64,000 bases of DNA from Terrimesophilobacter mesophilus (GTDB lineage: Bacteria; Actinomycetota; Actinomycetes; Actinomycetales; Microbacteriaceae): positions 806,001 to 870,000 of the forward strand of contig NZ_JACHBP010000001.1 in NCBI RefSeq assembly GCF_014200375.1, in the 5' to 3' direction. Shown here one piece after another: positions 1 through 8,646 of the stretch. Every line of letters begins with the position of its first letter. The first letter of the stretch is position 1. The translations under genes and the position numbers were made by a program. Under the pieces are notes generated by a model. That model was not told the origin of the DNA. It saw only the letters and a program-made list of their open reading frames with translations, and did not search any database.

Positions 1-830
1 TTCCCTGCGGCGTCCGCAGTGCCGGTGGCGGGGATCAGAATAGAGTCGCCATCGGGGTCTTCGATGTGCACGTAGACGTTACTGTTCGGGATCCAGTTGG
101 TCCCGGTCAGGGTGATGCCGGTCGCTGCGGCCTCGTCCACCGTGAGAGTGGTCGCGGAGATCGCACGGGTCGGCGCCGGCAGGAAGTAGTTCGCGGCGTC
201 ACCCCAGTGGATGGCCTGGATGACCGCGGTGTCCGCGGCTCCCACCCAGAGGCCGTATCCGAGCAGCCGCGGTGCCTCGCCAGCGAAGATCGCCGTTGCG
301 AAATTCGCGAGTGTGTCAGTGGCGCCGGCCGCGTAGGAGCCGAATGCCTGGCTCGTCACCCAGGTCTCGGCCCCAGGATTGCCACTGTCGATGTTGCCCG
401 TGAAGTTCGGGCGAAGAGTCGTGAAGTCCGAGTCCGTCGTGCCTTCCGCGAACATGGGGATCTGGTACGTCCACTTCGTGGCGTCGTCCGATGCGACGGC
501 CAGGGTTCCCACGAGGCCGATGAACTCGACGGCGTCGGCGGGCTGCGGACCGACGTTCTGGTTGAGAATCTGGACGTCGCCGCTCGCGTCACCATTGAGT
601 TCGAGCCCGTCGATCGTGAACGCGTGCGGGCCGTCTGTACCGGCCGCATCGCCGAAGAACCAATCGACACCGCTCGGGTAGCTCGAAGTCTCGACACCGA
701 AGTCGGATGCGCCATAGAAGGTGCCATCTCCCACCACGGTGGACGCCATGGCCGGAGCGGCCGTCATCAGGGCGCCCGCAGCGGCCAGGAGCGCAGCGAG
801 TGACACTGCTACGGTTTTCGAGCTCTTCAT
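1..830 (-). CDS. Secreted protein of unknown function, 5' part only
   Basis: The reading frame starts at the ATG at 828-830 and stays open to the left edge, so the C-terminus is missing (about 276 residues visible). The N-terminus is a typical Sec signal peptide: Lys at positions 2-5, a long Ala/Leu core, and a likely cleavage site after the APAMA at residues 25-29. The mature part is rich in Gly, Thr, Asp and aromatic residues with no cysteines noticed, which suggests a beta-rich extracellular protein. The last visible stretch (TLTGTNWIPNSNVYVHIED) resembles a surface-protein Ig-like repeat. I do not recognise the family. No strong ribosome binding site is visible before the start. Confidence 0.8.
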   Translation of the reverse strand, partial: MKSSKTVAVSLAALLAAAGALMTAAPAMASTVVGDGTFYGASDFGVETSSYPSGVDWFFGDAAGTDGPHAFTIDGLELNGDASGDVQILNQNVGPQPADAVEFIGLVGTLAVASDDATKWTYQIPMFAEGTTDSDFTTLRPNFTGNIDSGNPGAETWVTSQAFGSYAAGATDTLANFATAIFAGEAPRLLGYGLWVGAADTAVIQAIHWGDAANYFLPAPTRAISATTLTVDEAAATGITLTGTNWIPNSNVYVHIEDPDGDSILIPATGTADAAG

Positions 831-1036
831 GAGGTTCCCCAACTTTCGGCGCGGGCGCGTACACGGCATTCTTGCGTGGTCGCTCAACGATACCGGACAT
901 GAGCAAAGATTTACAACCACCTCAGGAGCGAAGATGCCCAATCGACGCGGGACTATGCTGGCTGTAGCCGAGCGAGCCGCATCCGGTTTCGTCGGCCTGT
1001 TTCCGTGCCCATAAGGCCAGCACACCGGAGTGACCC

Positions 1037-2098
1037 ATGCCCACGACAGCCGTTCAGCTCGAATCGATTCCCTTCGACCACGAGAGGGTGGTGATGGTCA
1101 CCGGTTCTCGAAGCCGTCTGCCCATCATCGTTGCGGTGCACTCCACGGTGCTCGGCCAGGCTCTCGGCGGCGCCCGCCTGTGGGCATACCCGCACTGGAC
1201 GGATGCGCTCGCAGACGCCCTGCGCCTCTCCGAGGGGATGACGCTCAAGAATGCGGCGGCCGGGCTGAACCGAGGAGGCGGCAAGTCGGTCATCTGCCTG
1301 CCGATGCGAGCCGCGCTCACCGACGAGCAGAAGCGCGATGCGATGCTCGACCTCGGCGACGTCGTCGAGAGCCTCGGAGGCGCCTATATGACGGCCGAGG
1401 ACGTCGGCTCGAGCGCTGAACTCATGGCGATCGTCTCCGAGCGCACGAAGCACGTCTGCGGCCTCCCGGCGGAGCAGGGCGGAGTCGGCGAGCCCGCGGA
1501 TGCGACCTCGGAGGGGGTGCACTCGAGCATTCTCGCGACCCTCGACGCACTGTTCGGCAGCAAGGACGTCTCAGGTCGTCGTATCGTCATCTCCGGCCTC
1601 GGCCAGGTCGGCGGCCGCCTCGCCAGGCGCCTCGCCGCGGAGGGAGCCGCCCTCACCGTGACGGATGTGAACCTCGGGAAGAAGGAACTCGCCGATTCGC
1701 TGGGCGCCACCTGGGTCGACGCTGCGGATGCCCTCACCGTCGAGGCGGACCTCTTCGTGCCGTGCGGCCTCGGCGGTGTGCTCACCTCCCAGGCCATCGC
1801 GGACCTGCGCGTCAAGGGCGTCGTCGGTGCGGCGAACAACCAGCTCGCGAGCCACGACGGTGCGGCGGAGCTCGCAGCCCGCGGCATCCTCTGGGCTCCT
1901 GACTTCGTCGTCAATGGCGGCGGTGTCATCTACCTCGACATGGCCATGCGGCCGGGGGCGGATGCCGCGGCGATCGCCGCGCGCGTGACCGAGATCGGCG
2001 ACGTGGTCGCCACGATCTTCCGCGACTCCGCCGCCAAGGGCATCACGACGCTCGCGGCCGCCGAGCAGCTCGCGGCCGCGCGCCTCGACGCAGCCTGA
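1037..2098 (+). CDS. Leu/Glu/Phe/Val dehydrogenase family protein
   Basis: A 353-residue amino acid dehydrogenase that would oxidatively deaminate a branched-chain or aromatic amino acid with NAD. The N-terminal substrate domain shows MTLKNAAAGL (Lys71) and GGGKSVI (Lys83, the expected catalytic lysine), then a TAED motif near residue 119. The C-terminal Rossmann domain has GLGQVGG at 187-193. The length and the GLNRGGGK signature fit leucine/valine dehydrogenases better than the longer glutamate dehydrogenases. The ATG has a GGAG seven bases upstream. It converges with the TerC gene, with only 9 bp between stop codons. Exact substrate cannot be told from sequence. Confidence 0.88.
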   Translation: MPTTAVQLESIPFDHERVVMVTGSRSRLPIIVAVHSTVLGQALGGARLWAYPHWTDALADALRLSEGMTLKNAAAGLNRGGGKSVICLPMRAALTDEQKRDAMLDLGDVVESLGGAYMTAEDVGSSAELMAIVSERTKHVCGLPAEQGGVGEPADATSEGVHSSILATLDALFGSKDVSGRRIVISGLGQVGGRLARRLAAEGAALTVTDVNLGKKELADSLGATWVDAADALTVEADLFVPCGLGGVLTSQAIADLRVKGVVGAANNQLASHDGAAELAARGILWAPDFVVNGGGVIYLDMAMRPGADAAAIAARVTEIGDVVATIFRDSAAKGITTLAAAEQLAAARLDAA

Positions 2099-2107
2099 TC
2101 CGCGGGA

Positions 2108-3094
2108 CTACGCCCCGCGCGCCCGATCGACGCGCAGTTTCACGAGGCTCGCGATCGTCGCGATCGCCATCGCTCCGACGATGACGCCGAGCGACACCCA
2201 GGTGCTGATATCCGGAGCCCACTCGATCGGCTTGCCGCCATTGACGAACGGCAACTCGTTCGAATGCAGGGCGTGCAGGACCAGCTTGACCCCGATGAAC
2301 GCCAGGATGAACGCGATCCCGTAGTGCAGGTAAACGAGGCGATCGATGAGGTCGCCGAGCAGGAAGTAGAGCTGCCGAAGCCCCATGAGCGCGAACACGT
2401 TCGCTGCGAACACGAGGAACGCATTCTGCGTGATGCCGAAGATCGCGGGGATCGAGTCGAGCGCGAAGACGAGGTCGGTCGCACCGAGCGCGACGATCAC
2501 GACAAGAACGGGAGTGAACATCCGCGTGCCGTCCACCGTGGTGCGCAGTTTCCCTTCATCGAACTGGTCGGTGATGGCGACGTGCCTGCGCAGGAACCGG
2601 ATCATGCGGTTCTCGGTCTGTTCGTCATCCTCATAGCCGGTGAACGCCTGCCGCCACGCCGTGTACAGCAGGAATGCGCCGAAGAGGTAGAAGATCCAGC
2701 TGAAGCTCTCGATGAGTTGTGCACCGATGAGGATGAAGATCGCCCGCAGGATGAGGGCGATGAGGATTCCGACCATCAGGATCTCCTGCTGGTACTTCCT
2801 CGGCACCTTGAACTGGCCCATGATGAGCAGGAATACGAAGAGGTTGTCGATACTCAGGCTGTACTCGGTGAGCCAGCCTGCCACGAACTGGCCGGCGTGC
2901 TCGACATCGCCGAGCCAGACGAGGAGCCCGGCGAACACGAGAGCGAGAGCGACATAGAAGCCGACCCACAGGCTGGATTCGCGCACGCTCGGGATGTGCG
3001 GTCGCCGGTAGGCGATCACCAGATCGGCGATGATGATGACGCTCAGAACGATGAGCGCGCCGAGTTCGAACCACATGGGGATGACTGGATCCAC
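2108..3094 (-). CDS. TerC/Alx family integral membrane protein
   Basis: A multi-pass membrane protein of the TerC family, whose members are linked to metal (Mn) export or to metalation of exported proteins. Visible family features are the early helix WFELGALIVLSVIIIADL, the conserved SLSIDNLFVFLLIM segment, and ATDLVFALDSIPAIFGIT, both carrying the membrane-embedded Asp residues. About eight to nine hydrophobic segments can be seen. I chose the GTG at 3092-3094, which has GGAA upstream and gives 328 residues beginning VDPVIPMWFE. Alternatives are the ATG at 3074-3076 or a longer frame from 3157. It stands alone and faces away from the reductase gene to its right. Confidence 0.88.
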   Translation of the reverse strand: MDPVIPMWFELGALIVLSVIIIADLVIAYRRPHIPSVRESSLWVGFYVALALVFAGLLVWLGDVEHAGQFVAGWLTEYSLSIDNLFVFLLIMGQFKVPRKYQQEILMVGILIALILRAIFILIGAQLIESFSWIFYLFGAFLLYTAWRQAFTGYEDDEQTENRMIRFLRRHVAITDQFDEGKLRTTVDGTRMFTPVLVVIVALGATDLVFALDSIPAIFGITQNAFLVFAANVFALMGLRQLYFLLGDLIDRLVYLHYGIAFILAFIGVKLVLHALHSNELPFVNGGKPIEWAPDISTWVSLGVIVGAMAIATIASLVKLRVDRARGA

Positions 3095-3338
3095 GGGATT
3101 TCCGATCGTGAAGGGGTCGGGACAGGTTCGAAAGTCTCTCCCGTGCCGTTCGCGCACGACACCACCGCATCCGGGTCAGCGTCATTGCCGGCCGTCTTGA
3201 CGATTGCGGCGAATCGGGATACTCCCCTTCGCTCCCGCCATGCTATCGGATGGAGTGGGTTTCACCCGCACTGGGCACTGTCGGCCGAAAGGTCGATAAT
3301 CGTCGAATCAGTTCACGGTCTCGGTGAGGAGTCACATC

Positions 3339-3938
3339 ATGAGCACGGTCTACAGCGACATCGCGATATCCGCGGACGGGTACGCGGCGGGACCCCATCA
3401 GAGTGAGGATGCGCCGCTCGGCGAGTTCCCGGAGAACTGGCTGCACGGGTGGATGTTCGACGCCTACGAGGAGAACAAGGCCGAGGTGGATGCGATCGTC
3501 GACTCCGGTGCGACCATCATGGGACGCAACATGTTCGGCCCAGTGCGGGGGGAGTGGGACCGCGACTGGCGCGGCTGGTGGGGCGATGACCCGCCGTACC
3601 ACGGGCCCGTCTTCGTCCTCACCCATTTCGCGCACGACCCCATCGAGATGGAGGGTGGCACGACATTCCATTTCGTCACCGACGGCATCCATGCTGCCTT
3701 CGAACGGGCACGCGCGGCTGCGGGCGACCGGAACATCTCGATCGCGGGCGGAGCGTCGACGGTCAACCAGTACCTCGCGGCGGGGCTGCTCGAGGAGCTG
3801 CGCCTCCACATCACGCCGTGCATCCTCGGCGCAGGCGAGCGAGTGTTCGACGGCGTGCCGATGCAGGCGCTTGAGCGTGTCTCGGTGCGCGCGACGTCGC
3901 TCGTCACGCACGTGACCTATCGGCCGGTGCGGGCCTGA
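3339..3938 (+). CDS. Dihydrofolate reductase / RibD C-terminal domain family protein
   Basis: A 199-residue reductase-like protein with the fold shared by dihydrofolate reductase and the C-terminal domain of RibD. It shows an N-terminal strand ending in ISADGYAAG, the motif TIMGRNMFGPV near residue 65, and the nucleotide-binding stretch NISIAGGASTVNQYLAAGL in the second half. The family is broad, and most members act on unknown NADPH-dependent substrates, so calling it a true DHFR would be unsafe. The ATG at 3339 is preceded by GAGGAG at a good distance. A longer frame from the GTG at 3324 overlaps that ribosome site and is less likely. A GATAAT box lies at 3294-3299. Confidence 0.85.
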   Translation: MSTVYSDIAISADGYAAGPHQSEDAPLGEFPENWLHGWMFDAYEENKAEVDAIVDSGATIMGRNMFGPVRGEWDRDWRGWWGDDPPYHGPVFVLTHFAHDPIEMEGGTTFHFVTDGIHAAFERARAAAGDRNISIAGGASTVNQYLAAGLLEELRLHITPCILGAGERVFDGVPMQALERVSVRATSLVTHVTYRPVRA

Positions 3939-3965
3939 CGGTCGGAGACAACGCTGTCTTTACTG

Positions 3966-4038
3966 TGACCCCAACCGGATTCGAACCGGTGTTACCGCCG
4001 TGAGAGGGCGGCGTACTAGGCCACTATACGATGGGGCC
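3966..4038 (-). tRNA. tRNA-Glu (CTC anticodon)
   Basis: Read on the minus strand this folds as a 73-nt tRNA. The acceptor arms GGCCCCA and TGGGGTC pair, with one G-U pair and discriminator A. The anticodon stem CCGCC/GGCGG encloses loop CTCTCAC, giving anticodon CTC for GAG codons. The T arm contains GGTTCGAATCC. The 3' CCA is not encoded. It lies between the reductase gene and a lipoprotein gene. Confidence 0.96.
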
Positions 4039-4118
4039 GTAGTGGACGGACTCATAGAGTATGCCATAGAGGTGCGGGCCGACAAAAATGGTTCGCGGCG
4101 AGCAGACAAGGAACGTGC

Positions 4119-4625
4119 ATGGGCAAGCGGTTGTTCGGGGTCGTGTCGGTCATGAGCATCGCGCTTCTGTTGAGCGGATGCTCTCTCTTCAATCCTGGTC
4201 CCGCCCGGGACAGTGCCGGTCGCGTCACGGAGAGTGCCACGATCTCGGCTCGCGACCTGACCGAGGGCGATTGCTTCACCTTCAACTCCGCAGACGGCGG
4301 GATCGTCGACCAGGTGACGGTCATGCCGTGCACCCTCGAACACGATTACATCTCGATCGGACAGGGAACGCTCACGACAGCTGAGGTGGCGAGCGCCGGT
4401 TCCCTGCAAAACGCCGTCTCCGCCGCCTGCGCCCCCATCTTCGACACGTTCAAGGCCGCGGTGAAGGCGACGGCGAAGCCCAAGCAGCAGTTCCTCGTCT
4501 TCCCGGAGTCGGACAAGGCAGACTCCGATCAGCTCTACTCCTGCATCTCGACGGACCCCGACCAAACCGCTACGGCGTCGGCACCCGTAGAGCCGTCGCC
4601 GTCGGAGACGACGCCAGCACCCTGA
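4119..4625 (+). CDS. Putative lipoprotein
   Basis: A 168-residue predicted lipoprotein. The signal peptide has MGKR followed by a hydrophobic core and the lipobox LLSGC, so Cys21 would be lipidated after cleavage. The mature domain contains three more cysteines (in EGDCFTF, VMPCTLEH and LYSCIST) plus one in SAACAPIF, consistent with disulfides outside the membrane. This resembles the septum-formation-type or DUF4190-neighbour domains of actinobacterial lipoproteins, but I cannot assign a family with certainty. The C-terminus is a Thr/Ala/Pro/Ser-rich tail. AAGGA precedes the ATG. The last 56 bp overlap the convergent lipid-kinase gene. Confidence 0.82.
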   Translation: MGKRLFGVVSVMSIALLLSGCSLFNPGPARDSAGRVTESATISARDLTEGDCFTFNSADGGIVDQVTVMPCTLEHDYISIGQGTLTTAEVASAGSLQNAVSAACAPIFDTFKAAVKATAKPKQQFLVFPESDKADSDQLYSCISTDPDQTATASAPVEPSPSETTPAP

Positions 4626-5517
4626 GCGAACCCGGCACCACCTCGACCTCTATCGGCAGCGCGGAGACCCGCTCGCCATCGGCGTAGGCGACGATCCCGT
4701 CCGCATCGATCCGGATGCGGCGCGCCCGGCTGATCGACACCCTCGCGTCGGTCACGTGGGTGCCCTTGAACACGCGCGGGAAGATCCGAAGGAACGCGGT
4801 GCGCGAAAGCGGCTGGACCACCAGCACGTCCAGGAGACCGTCGTCGACCTGCGCATCCGGGGTCACGAGCATGCCACCCCCGAGCGACGTATTGTTGGCG
4901 ACCGCGACGAGCACGGCATCCGTCTCGCTCGCGACACCGTCGAGCTCCAGCCGGTAGCGAATGGGCTTCAGCATCGCGAGCTCGCGCAGGAGCGCGAGGT
5001 TGTAGCGTTGACGGCCGCGCGGCCAGCGCATGAGGTTCGCGCGCTCGTTGACGATCGCGTCGAATCCGGCGGAGAGGACGCAGGCGTACCAGCTCGTCGA
5101 GCCGTCGCCGTGGGTGACCCGGCCGGCATCGATCGTGCGCGGCGGCCGGCCGAGCGCGGCGAGCAGTGCATCGATGGCGCCCTCCGTGTTGCCGACCGGG
5201 ATTCGTAAGCCGCGCGACATGTCATTGCCCGTCCCGGAGGGGACGATGCCGAGCGGGATGCCGGTGCCCGCGACCAGGTTGACCCCGAGATTGACCATCC
5301 CGTCTCCGCCGACGACGACCAGGGCATCCGGTTTCTTCGCGAGCGCGGCGGCCGCAGCGGCGCGCAACTGCTCGAAGTCCGGCTCGGTGAGGCTCGTCAC
5401 ATCGTGCCCGGCCGCGCGCAGCGTGTGGACGACCGCGGGACCGACCGCGCGACTCCTGCCGAACGAGGCCTGCGGATTGATGGCGACGACGATGCGCCTG
5501 CCTCGGGTCGTCGTCAT
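4570..5517 (-). CDS. Diacylglycerol/lipid kinase family protein (DagK/YegS-like)
   Basis: A 315-residue protein of the diacylglycerol kinase catalytic superfamily, expected to phosphorylate a lipid hydroxyl with ATP at the membrane. The nucleotide site is intact: INPQASFG near residue 13, VVVGGDGMVN with GGDG at 70-73, and PSGTGNDMSRGL at 93-104. The C-terminal beta-sandwich holds the LLDVLVV and ADGE segments typical of the family. The substrate (diacylglycerol, undecaprenol, sphingoid base or other) cannot be told. It starts at the ATG at 5515-5517 and converges with the lipoprotein gene, overlapping it by 56 bp at the 3' ends. Confidence 0.87.
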   Translation of the reverse strand: MTTTRGRRIVVAINPQASFGRSRAVGPAVVHTLRAAGHDVTSLTEPDFEQLRAAAAAALAKKPDALVVVGGDGMVNLGVNLVAGTGIPLGIVPSGTGNDMSRGLRIPVGNTEGAIDALLAALGRPPRTIDAGRVTHGDGSTSWYACVLSAGFDAIVNERANLMRWPRGRQRYNLALLRELAMLKPIRYRLELDGVASETDAVLVAVANNTSLGGGMLVTPDAQVDDGLLDVLVVQPLSRTAFLRIFPRVFKGTHVTDARVSISRARRIRIDADGIVAYADGERVSALPIEVEVVPGSLRVLASSPTATALRVPTP

Positions 5518-5571
5518 CCCCCGATTATGGCGGGTTCGCCTCCCCGGTGGTGAACGAAGATCGGTCTCGGT

Positions 5572-7665
5572 TCAGCGCAGACGCAGCCGGCGCAGCAGTT
5601 GCGCGTTGAGGGCGACGACGATCGTCGACACCGACATGAGCACGGCACCCACCGCGGGCGATAACAGGATGCCCGCCCCGGCGAGCACGCCGGCCGCAAG
5701 GGGGATCGCGACGACGTTGTATCCGGTCGCCCAGAACAGGTTCTGCTCCATCTTCCGGTAGGTCGCCCTCGAGAGCATGAGTGCCTTCGCGACGCCGCGC
5801 GGGTCGCTCGAGGCGAGCACGATCCCCGCCGACTCGATCGCGACATCCGTGCCAGCGCCGATCGCGATGCCGATGTCGGCCTGGGCGAGCGCCGGCGCAT
5901 CGTTCACGCCGTCCCCGACCATGGCCACGACGGTGCCTCCTGCCTGCAGATTCCTCACGACCTCCGCCTTCTGCCCTGGGAGCACCTCGGCGAAGACCTC
6001 CTCGATGCCGAGCTGCGCCGCAACCGAGTTGCCCACCTCACGTGAATCACCGGTCAGCATGGCCACCCGGATGCCGCGCTTGCGCAACGCGGACACCGCC
6101 TCGGCCGATTCCTCCCGCACGACGTCGGCGAGCGCGATCATGCCGAGCACGTCGTCGCCGTCCACGACGTAGACGATCGACTTCCCGGCATCCGCGGCCT
6201 CCCCCGAAGCATGCACGAGGGACGCAGCCAGGAGCAGCCCTCGCTCGTTGACGACGCGGCGGCTCGCCACCGTGACGGTGCGCCCCGCGACCAGTGCCTG
6301 CGCGCCTCGCCCTGCGAGCCCCTCGAACTTCGTGGCGCGCTCGATCTTGAGCTTCCTGGACTTCGCCTCCGCGACGATCGCACGACCGATCGGGTGCTCG
6401 GCCTTCGTCTCGACGGCCGCGGCGAGGGCGAGCATGCGGTTGGCCGCGTCGGGGTCGGCGGACTTGCCGTCCCCGTCGGCCGCGACCGCGACATCCGTGA
6501 CGCCCTGCTCCCCGCGGGTGAGCGTCCCGGTCTTGTCGAAGAGCACGACGTCGACTCGGCGGGCCTCTTCGAGCGCGCGGCGATTGCGCACGAGCAGGCC
6601 GTTCTTCGCACCGATCGCCGTAGAGATCTGGGCGACGAGGGGGATCGCGAGCCCCAGTGCGTGAGGGCACGCGATGATGAGCACGGTGACGACCCGCTCG
6701 AGCACGAAGCCGGGGTCGTCCGCGCGCAGCAGCATCCACGCCACGAGGGTGATGAGCGCGGCAGCGATCGCGATGTAGAAGAGCCAGGCCGCCGCGCGAT
6801 CGGCGAGCACCTGCACGCCGGACTTGCTCGCCTGGGCGTCCGCGACCATCCGCATGACACCCGCGAGCGCCGTGTCGTCGCCGACCTTGTCGACGCGCAC
6901 CGTGAGTGAACCGGTGCCGTTGATGCTGCCGGCGACGACGGATGCCCCTTCCGCCTTCTCCACGGCGGTCGACTCCCCGGTGAGGAGGGCTTCGTCCACG
7001 TCGGATTCGCCGTCGACGACGACGCCGTCGACGGGGATGCGCGCACCCGGCCTCACGACCACGTGGTCGCCGAGGGACAGGCTCGAGACCGCCACGGTCA
7101 TGACGTGGTCGCCGTGCACGAGGTCCGCCTCGTCCGGGATGAGCTTCGCGAGCTCACCGAGCGCGTCCTGAGCGCCCATGACGGCGGACATCTCGATCCA
7201 GTGACCGAGGAGCATGATCGTGATGAGGGTGGCGAGCTCCCACCAGAAGTCCATTCCGGCCAGCCCGAGGGTCACCGCGAGGGAGTAGCCGAGGGCGACG
7301 ACGATCGCGAGCGAGATGAGCGTCATCATGCCCGGTTGGCGCACCCGGAGCTCCGCGATGGCTCCGGCGATGAACACCCATCCGCCGTAGACGAAGATGG
7401 CCAGGCCGAACACCGCGGGAATGTACTGGCTGCCGGGGAACCGGGGGCCGGTGAGACCCAGGATGTCCTGGAGGCCGTGCGAGAACACGAGCGTCGGAAT
7501 CGTGAGGACGAGGCTCAGCCAGAACTTGCGGCGGAACTGCGTGGGGTCGTGATGGCTGTGGTCGCCATGGCCGCTGTGGTCGTGGTGGTCATGACTTGAA
7601 TGATCGTGATGGGTCTCGGCAGGCTCGACCGGAGAATCCGTGTGGTGGTGCTCGTGCACGCTCAC
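5572..7665 (-). CDS. copB: Copper-type P1B ATPase, CPH class (CopB-like)
   Basis: A 697-residue heavy-metal-transporting P-type ATPase that would pump copper ions out at the cost of ATP. There is no cysteine metal-binding domain. Instead the first 39 residues contain about fifteen histidines. Domain order is: two helices, two more helices, actuator TGES at 229-232, the metal-site helix with CPH at 333-335, phosphorylation motif DKTGT at 377-381, the HP motif in EHPIGRA, and hinge GDGVNDAP. The last helices carry ATGYNVVAIPL and MSVSTIVVALNAQ. CPH plus MSxST is the P1B-3 signature (CopB), as opposed to CPC in CopA. The start overlaps the stop of the upstream repressor gene by 4 bp, so the two form an operon. 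Confidence 0.94.
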   Translation of the reverse strand: MSVHEHHHTDSPVEPAETHHDHSSHDHHDHSGHGDHSHHDPTQFRRKFWLSLVLTIPTLVFSHGLQDILGLTGPRFPGSQYIPAVFGLAIFVYGGWVFIAGAIAELRVRQPGMMTLISLAIVVALGYSLAVTLGLAGMDFWWELATLITIMLLGHWIEMSAVMGAQDALGELAKLIPDEADLVHGDHVMTVAVSSLSLGDHVVVRPGARIPVDGVVVDGESDVDEALLTGESTAVEKAEGASVVAGSINGTGSLTVRVDKVGDDTALAGVMRMVADAQASKSGVQVLADRAAAWLFYIAIAAALITLVAWMLLRADDPGFVLERVVTVLIIACPHALGLAIPLVAQISTAIGAKNGLLVRNRRALEEARRVDVVLFDKTGTLTRGEQGVTDVAVAADGDGKSADPDAANRMLALAAAVETKAEHPIGRAIVAEAKSRKLKIERATKFEGLAGRGAQALVAGRTVTVASRRVVNERGLLLAASLVHASGEAADAGKSIVYVVDGDDVLGMIALADVVREESAEAVSALRKRGIRVAMLTGDSREVGNSVAAQLGIEEVFAEVLPGQKAEVVRNLQAGGTVVAMVGDGVNDAPALAQADIGIAIGAGTDVAIESAGIVLASSDPRGVAKALMLSRATYRKMEQNLFWATGYNVVAIPLAAGVLAGAGILLSPAVGAVLMSVSTIVVALNAQLLRRLRLR

Positions 7666-7943
7666 TCCCCCCTCACATTCGCCAGCTCGTAGACTTTGAG
7701 AAGTTCGTCCACCGCATGCTCCCTGCTGTCGCCGCCTTCGGCGAACATGTCGCTCACGTGCGTGCGCAGGTGGTTCTCCACGAGCAGCTTATTGAGGCTT
7801 CGGAGCCCCTTCTGGATGGCGAGGGACTGCGTGATGATGTCCATGCAGTAGTCCTCGTTGTCGATCATCTTCTCGAGGCCGCGCATCTGGCCTTCGAGAA
7901 TCCTGGCGCGGTGCAGTGCACGCTTCTTCAAATCTGAGATCAT
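7662..7943 (-). CDS. CsoR/RcnR-family metal-responsive repressor
   Basis: A 93-residue all-helical repressor of the CsoR/RcnR/FrmR family; it would hold its operator until metal binds. Candidate ligands are Cys33 (EDYCMD), His58 and His62 (NHLRTH). Classical CsoR proteins have Cys-His-Cys; the Cys-His-His set with this spacing matches RcnR, though RcnR's N-terminal His is not obvious here. The gene precedes and overlaps copB, which argues for copper. A TATAGT box (7950-7955) lies six bases before the ATG and no ribosome site is visible, so the message is probably leaderless. The operator covers that box, implying autorepression. Confidence 0.9.
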   Translation of the reverse strand: MISDLKKRALHRARILEGQMRGLEKMIDNEDYCMDIITQSLAIQKGLRSLNKLLVENHLRTHVSDMFAEGGDSREHAVDELLKVYELANVRGE

Positions 7944-7949
7944 GCCGCC

Positions 7950-7969
7950 ACTATACCCCCTAGGGGTAT
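7950..7969 (-). promoter_or_regulatory. Operator and -10 box of the csoR-like/copB operon
   Basis: The palindrome ATACCCCCTAGGGGTAT occupies 7953-7969 (7-bp arms around CTA). Its G/C tracts flanked by AT/TA match CsoR- and RcnR-type operators. On the minus strand it overlaps the -10 box TATAGT (7950-7955) of the repressor gene. On the plus strand it ends where the -35 of the divergent metallo-hydrolase promoter (TAAGAT box at 7989-7994) would lie, so both directions may respond to metal. Confidence 0.85.
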
Positions 7970-8000
7970 CAATTGCGCGCGCCCGCAATAAGATTCCCCC

Positions 8001-8639
8001 ATGAAGGTCACCAAACAGGAACACTCCTGCCTCATCATCGAGAGCGCGGGCAAGACGCTCATCGTCGACCCAGGGTCGTTCACGACGCTGCTCGTCGGCA
8101 TGAGTGACGTCGTCGCGATCGTCATCACCCACGAGCACCAGGACCACTGGACCGCTGACCAGCTCGAGCGCATCCTCGACCGCAACCCGGATGCACGCAT
8201 CTTCGGCCCCGCCGGCGTCGCGGCTGCGGCATCCGGTTTCGCGGTGGATGTCGTGAAGGGTGGTGACACGGTCCAGATCGAACCGTTCACCCTCCGGTTC
8301 TTCGGCGGACGGCACGCCGTCATCCACTCGTCGATCCCCGTCGTCGACAACGTCGGAGTGCTGATCGATGACGAGCTCTACTACGCCGGCGACTCGTTCA
8401 CGATCCCGGAGGGCGTCGAGGTCCCGACTCTCGCGGTGCCCGCCGGAGCACCCTGGCTGAAGATCGGCGAGGTCATGGACTATGTGACGGCCGTGGCACC
8501 CAGGCGCAGTTTCCCGGTGCACGAGATGGTGCTGTCGGTCGCGGGAAAGGCCATGTCCAACGCGCGCATCCAGGCCGCGACCGAGGTCGGCGGCGGCGAG
8601 TTCTTCCCACTCGAACCCGGCGAGTCGATCGACCTGTAA
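8001..8639 (+). CDS. Metallo-beta-lactamase-fold hydrolase
   Basis: A 212-residue single-domain protein of the metallo-beta-lactamase superfamily. The metal site THEHQDHW gives His44, His46, Asp48 and His49, and further candidates are the His in FGGRHAVIH and the Asp in YYAGDSF. Similarity in layout is to the UPF0173/UlaG-like hydrolases; the substrate is unknown. A TAAGAT box at 7989-7994 sits six bases before the ATG, with no ribosome site, suggesting a leaderless transcript. It is divergent from the copper repressor gene and shares its short promoter region, so metal control is possible but unproven. Confidence 0.88.
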   Translation: MKVTKQEHSCLIIESAGKTLIVDPGSFTTLLVGMSDVVAIVITHEHQDHWTADQLERILDRNPDARIFGPAGVAAAASGFAVDVVKGGDTVQIEPFTLRFFGGRHAVIHSSIPVVDNVGVLIDDELYYAGDSFTIPEGVEVPTLAVPAGAPWLKIGEVMDYVTAVAPRRSFPVHEMVLSVAGKAMSNARIQAATEVGGGEFFPLEPGESIDL

Positions 8640-8646
8640 CCGCGCC

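Noticed and set aside
3095-3157. Longer TerC start at 3157
   Set aside because: The 21 additional residues are polar and unlike the family's start; the GTG at 3094 has a better ribosome site.
3945-3965. Terminator-like AGACA/TGTCT hairpin after the reductase gene
   Set aside because: The 5-bp stem is too short to call, and the tRNA-Glu end lies directly beside it.
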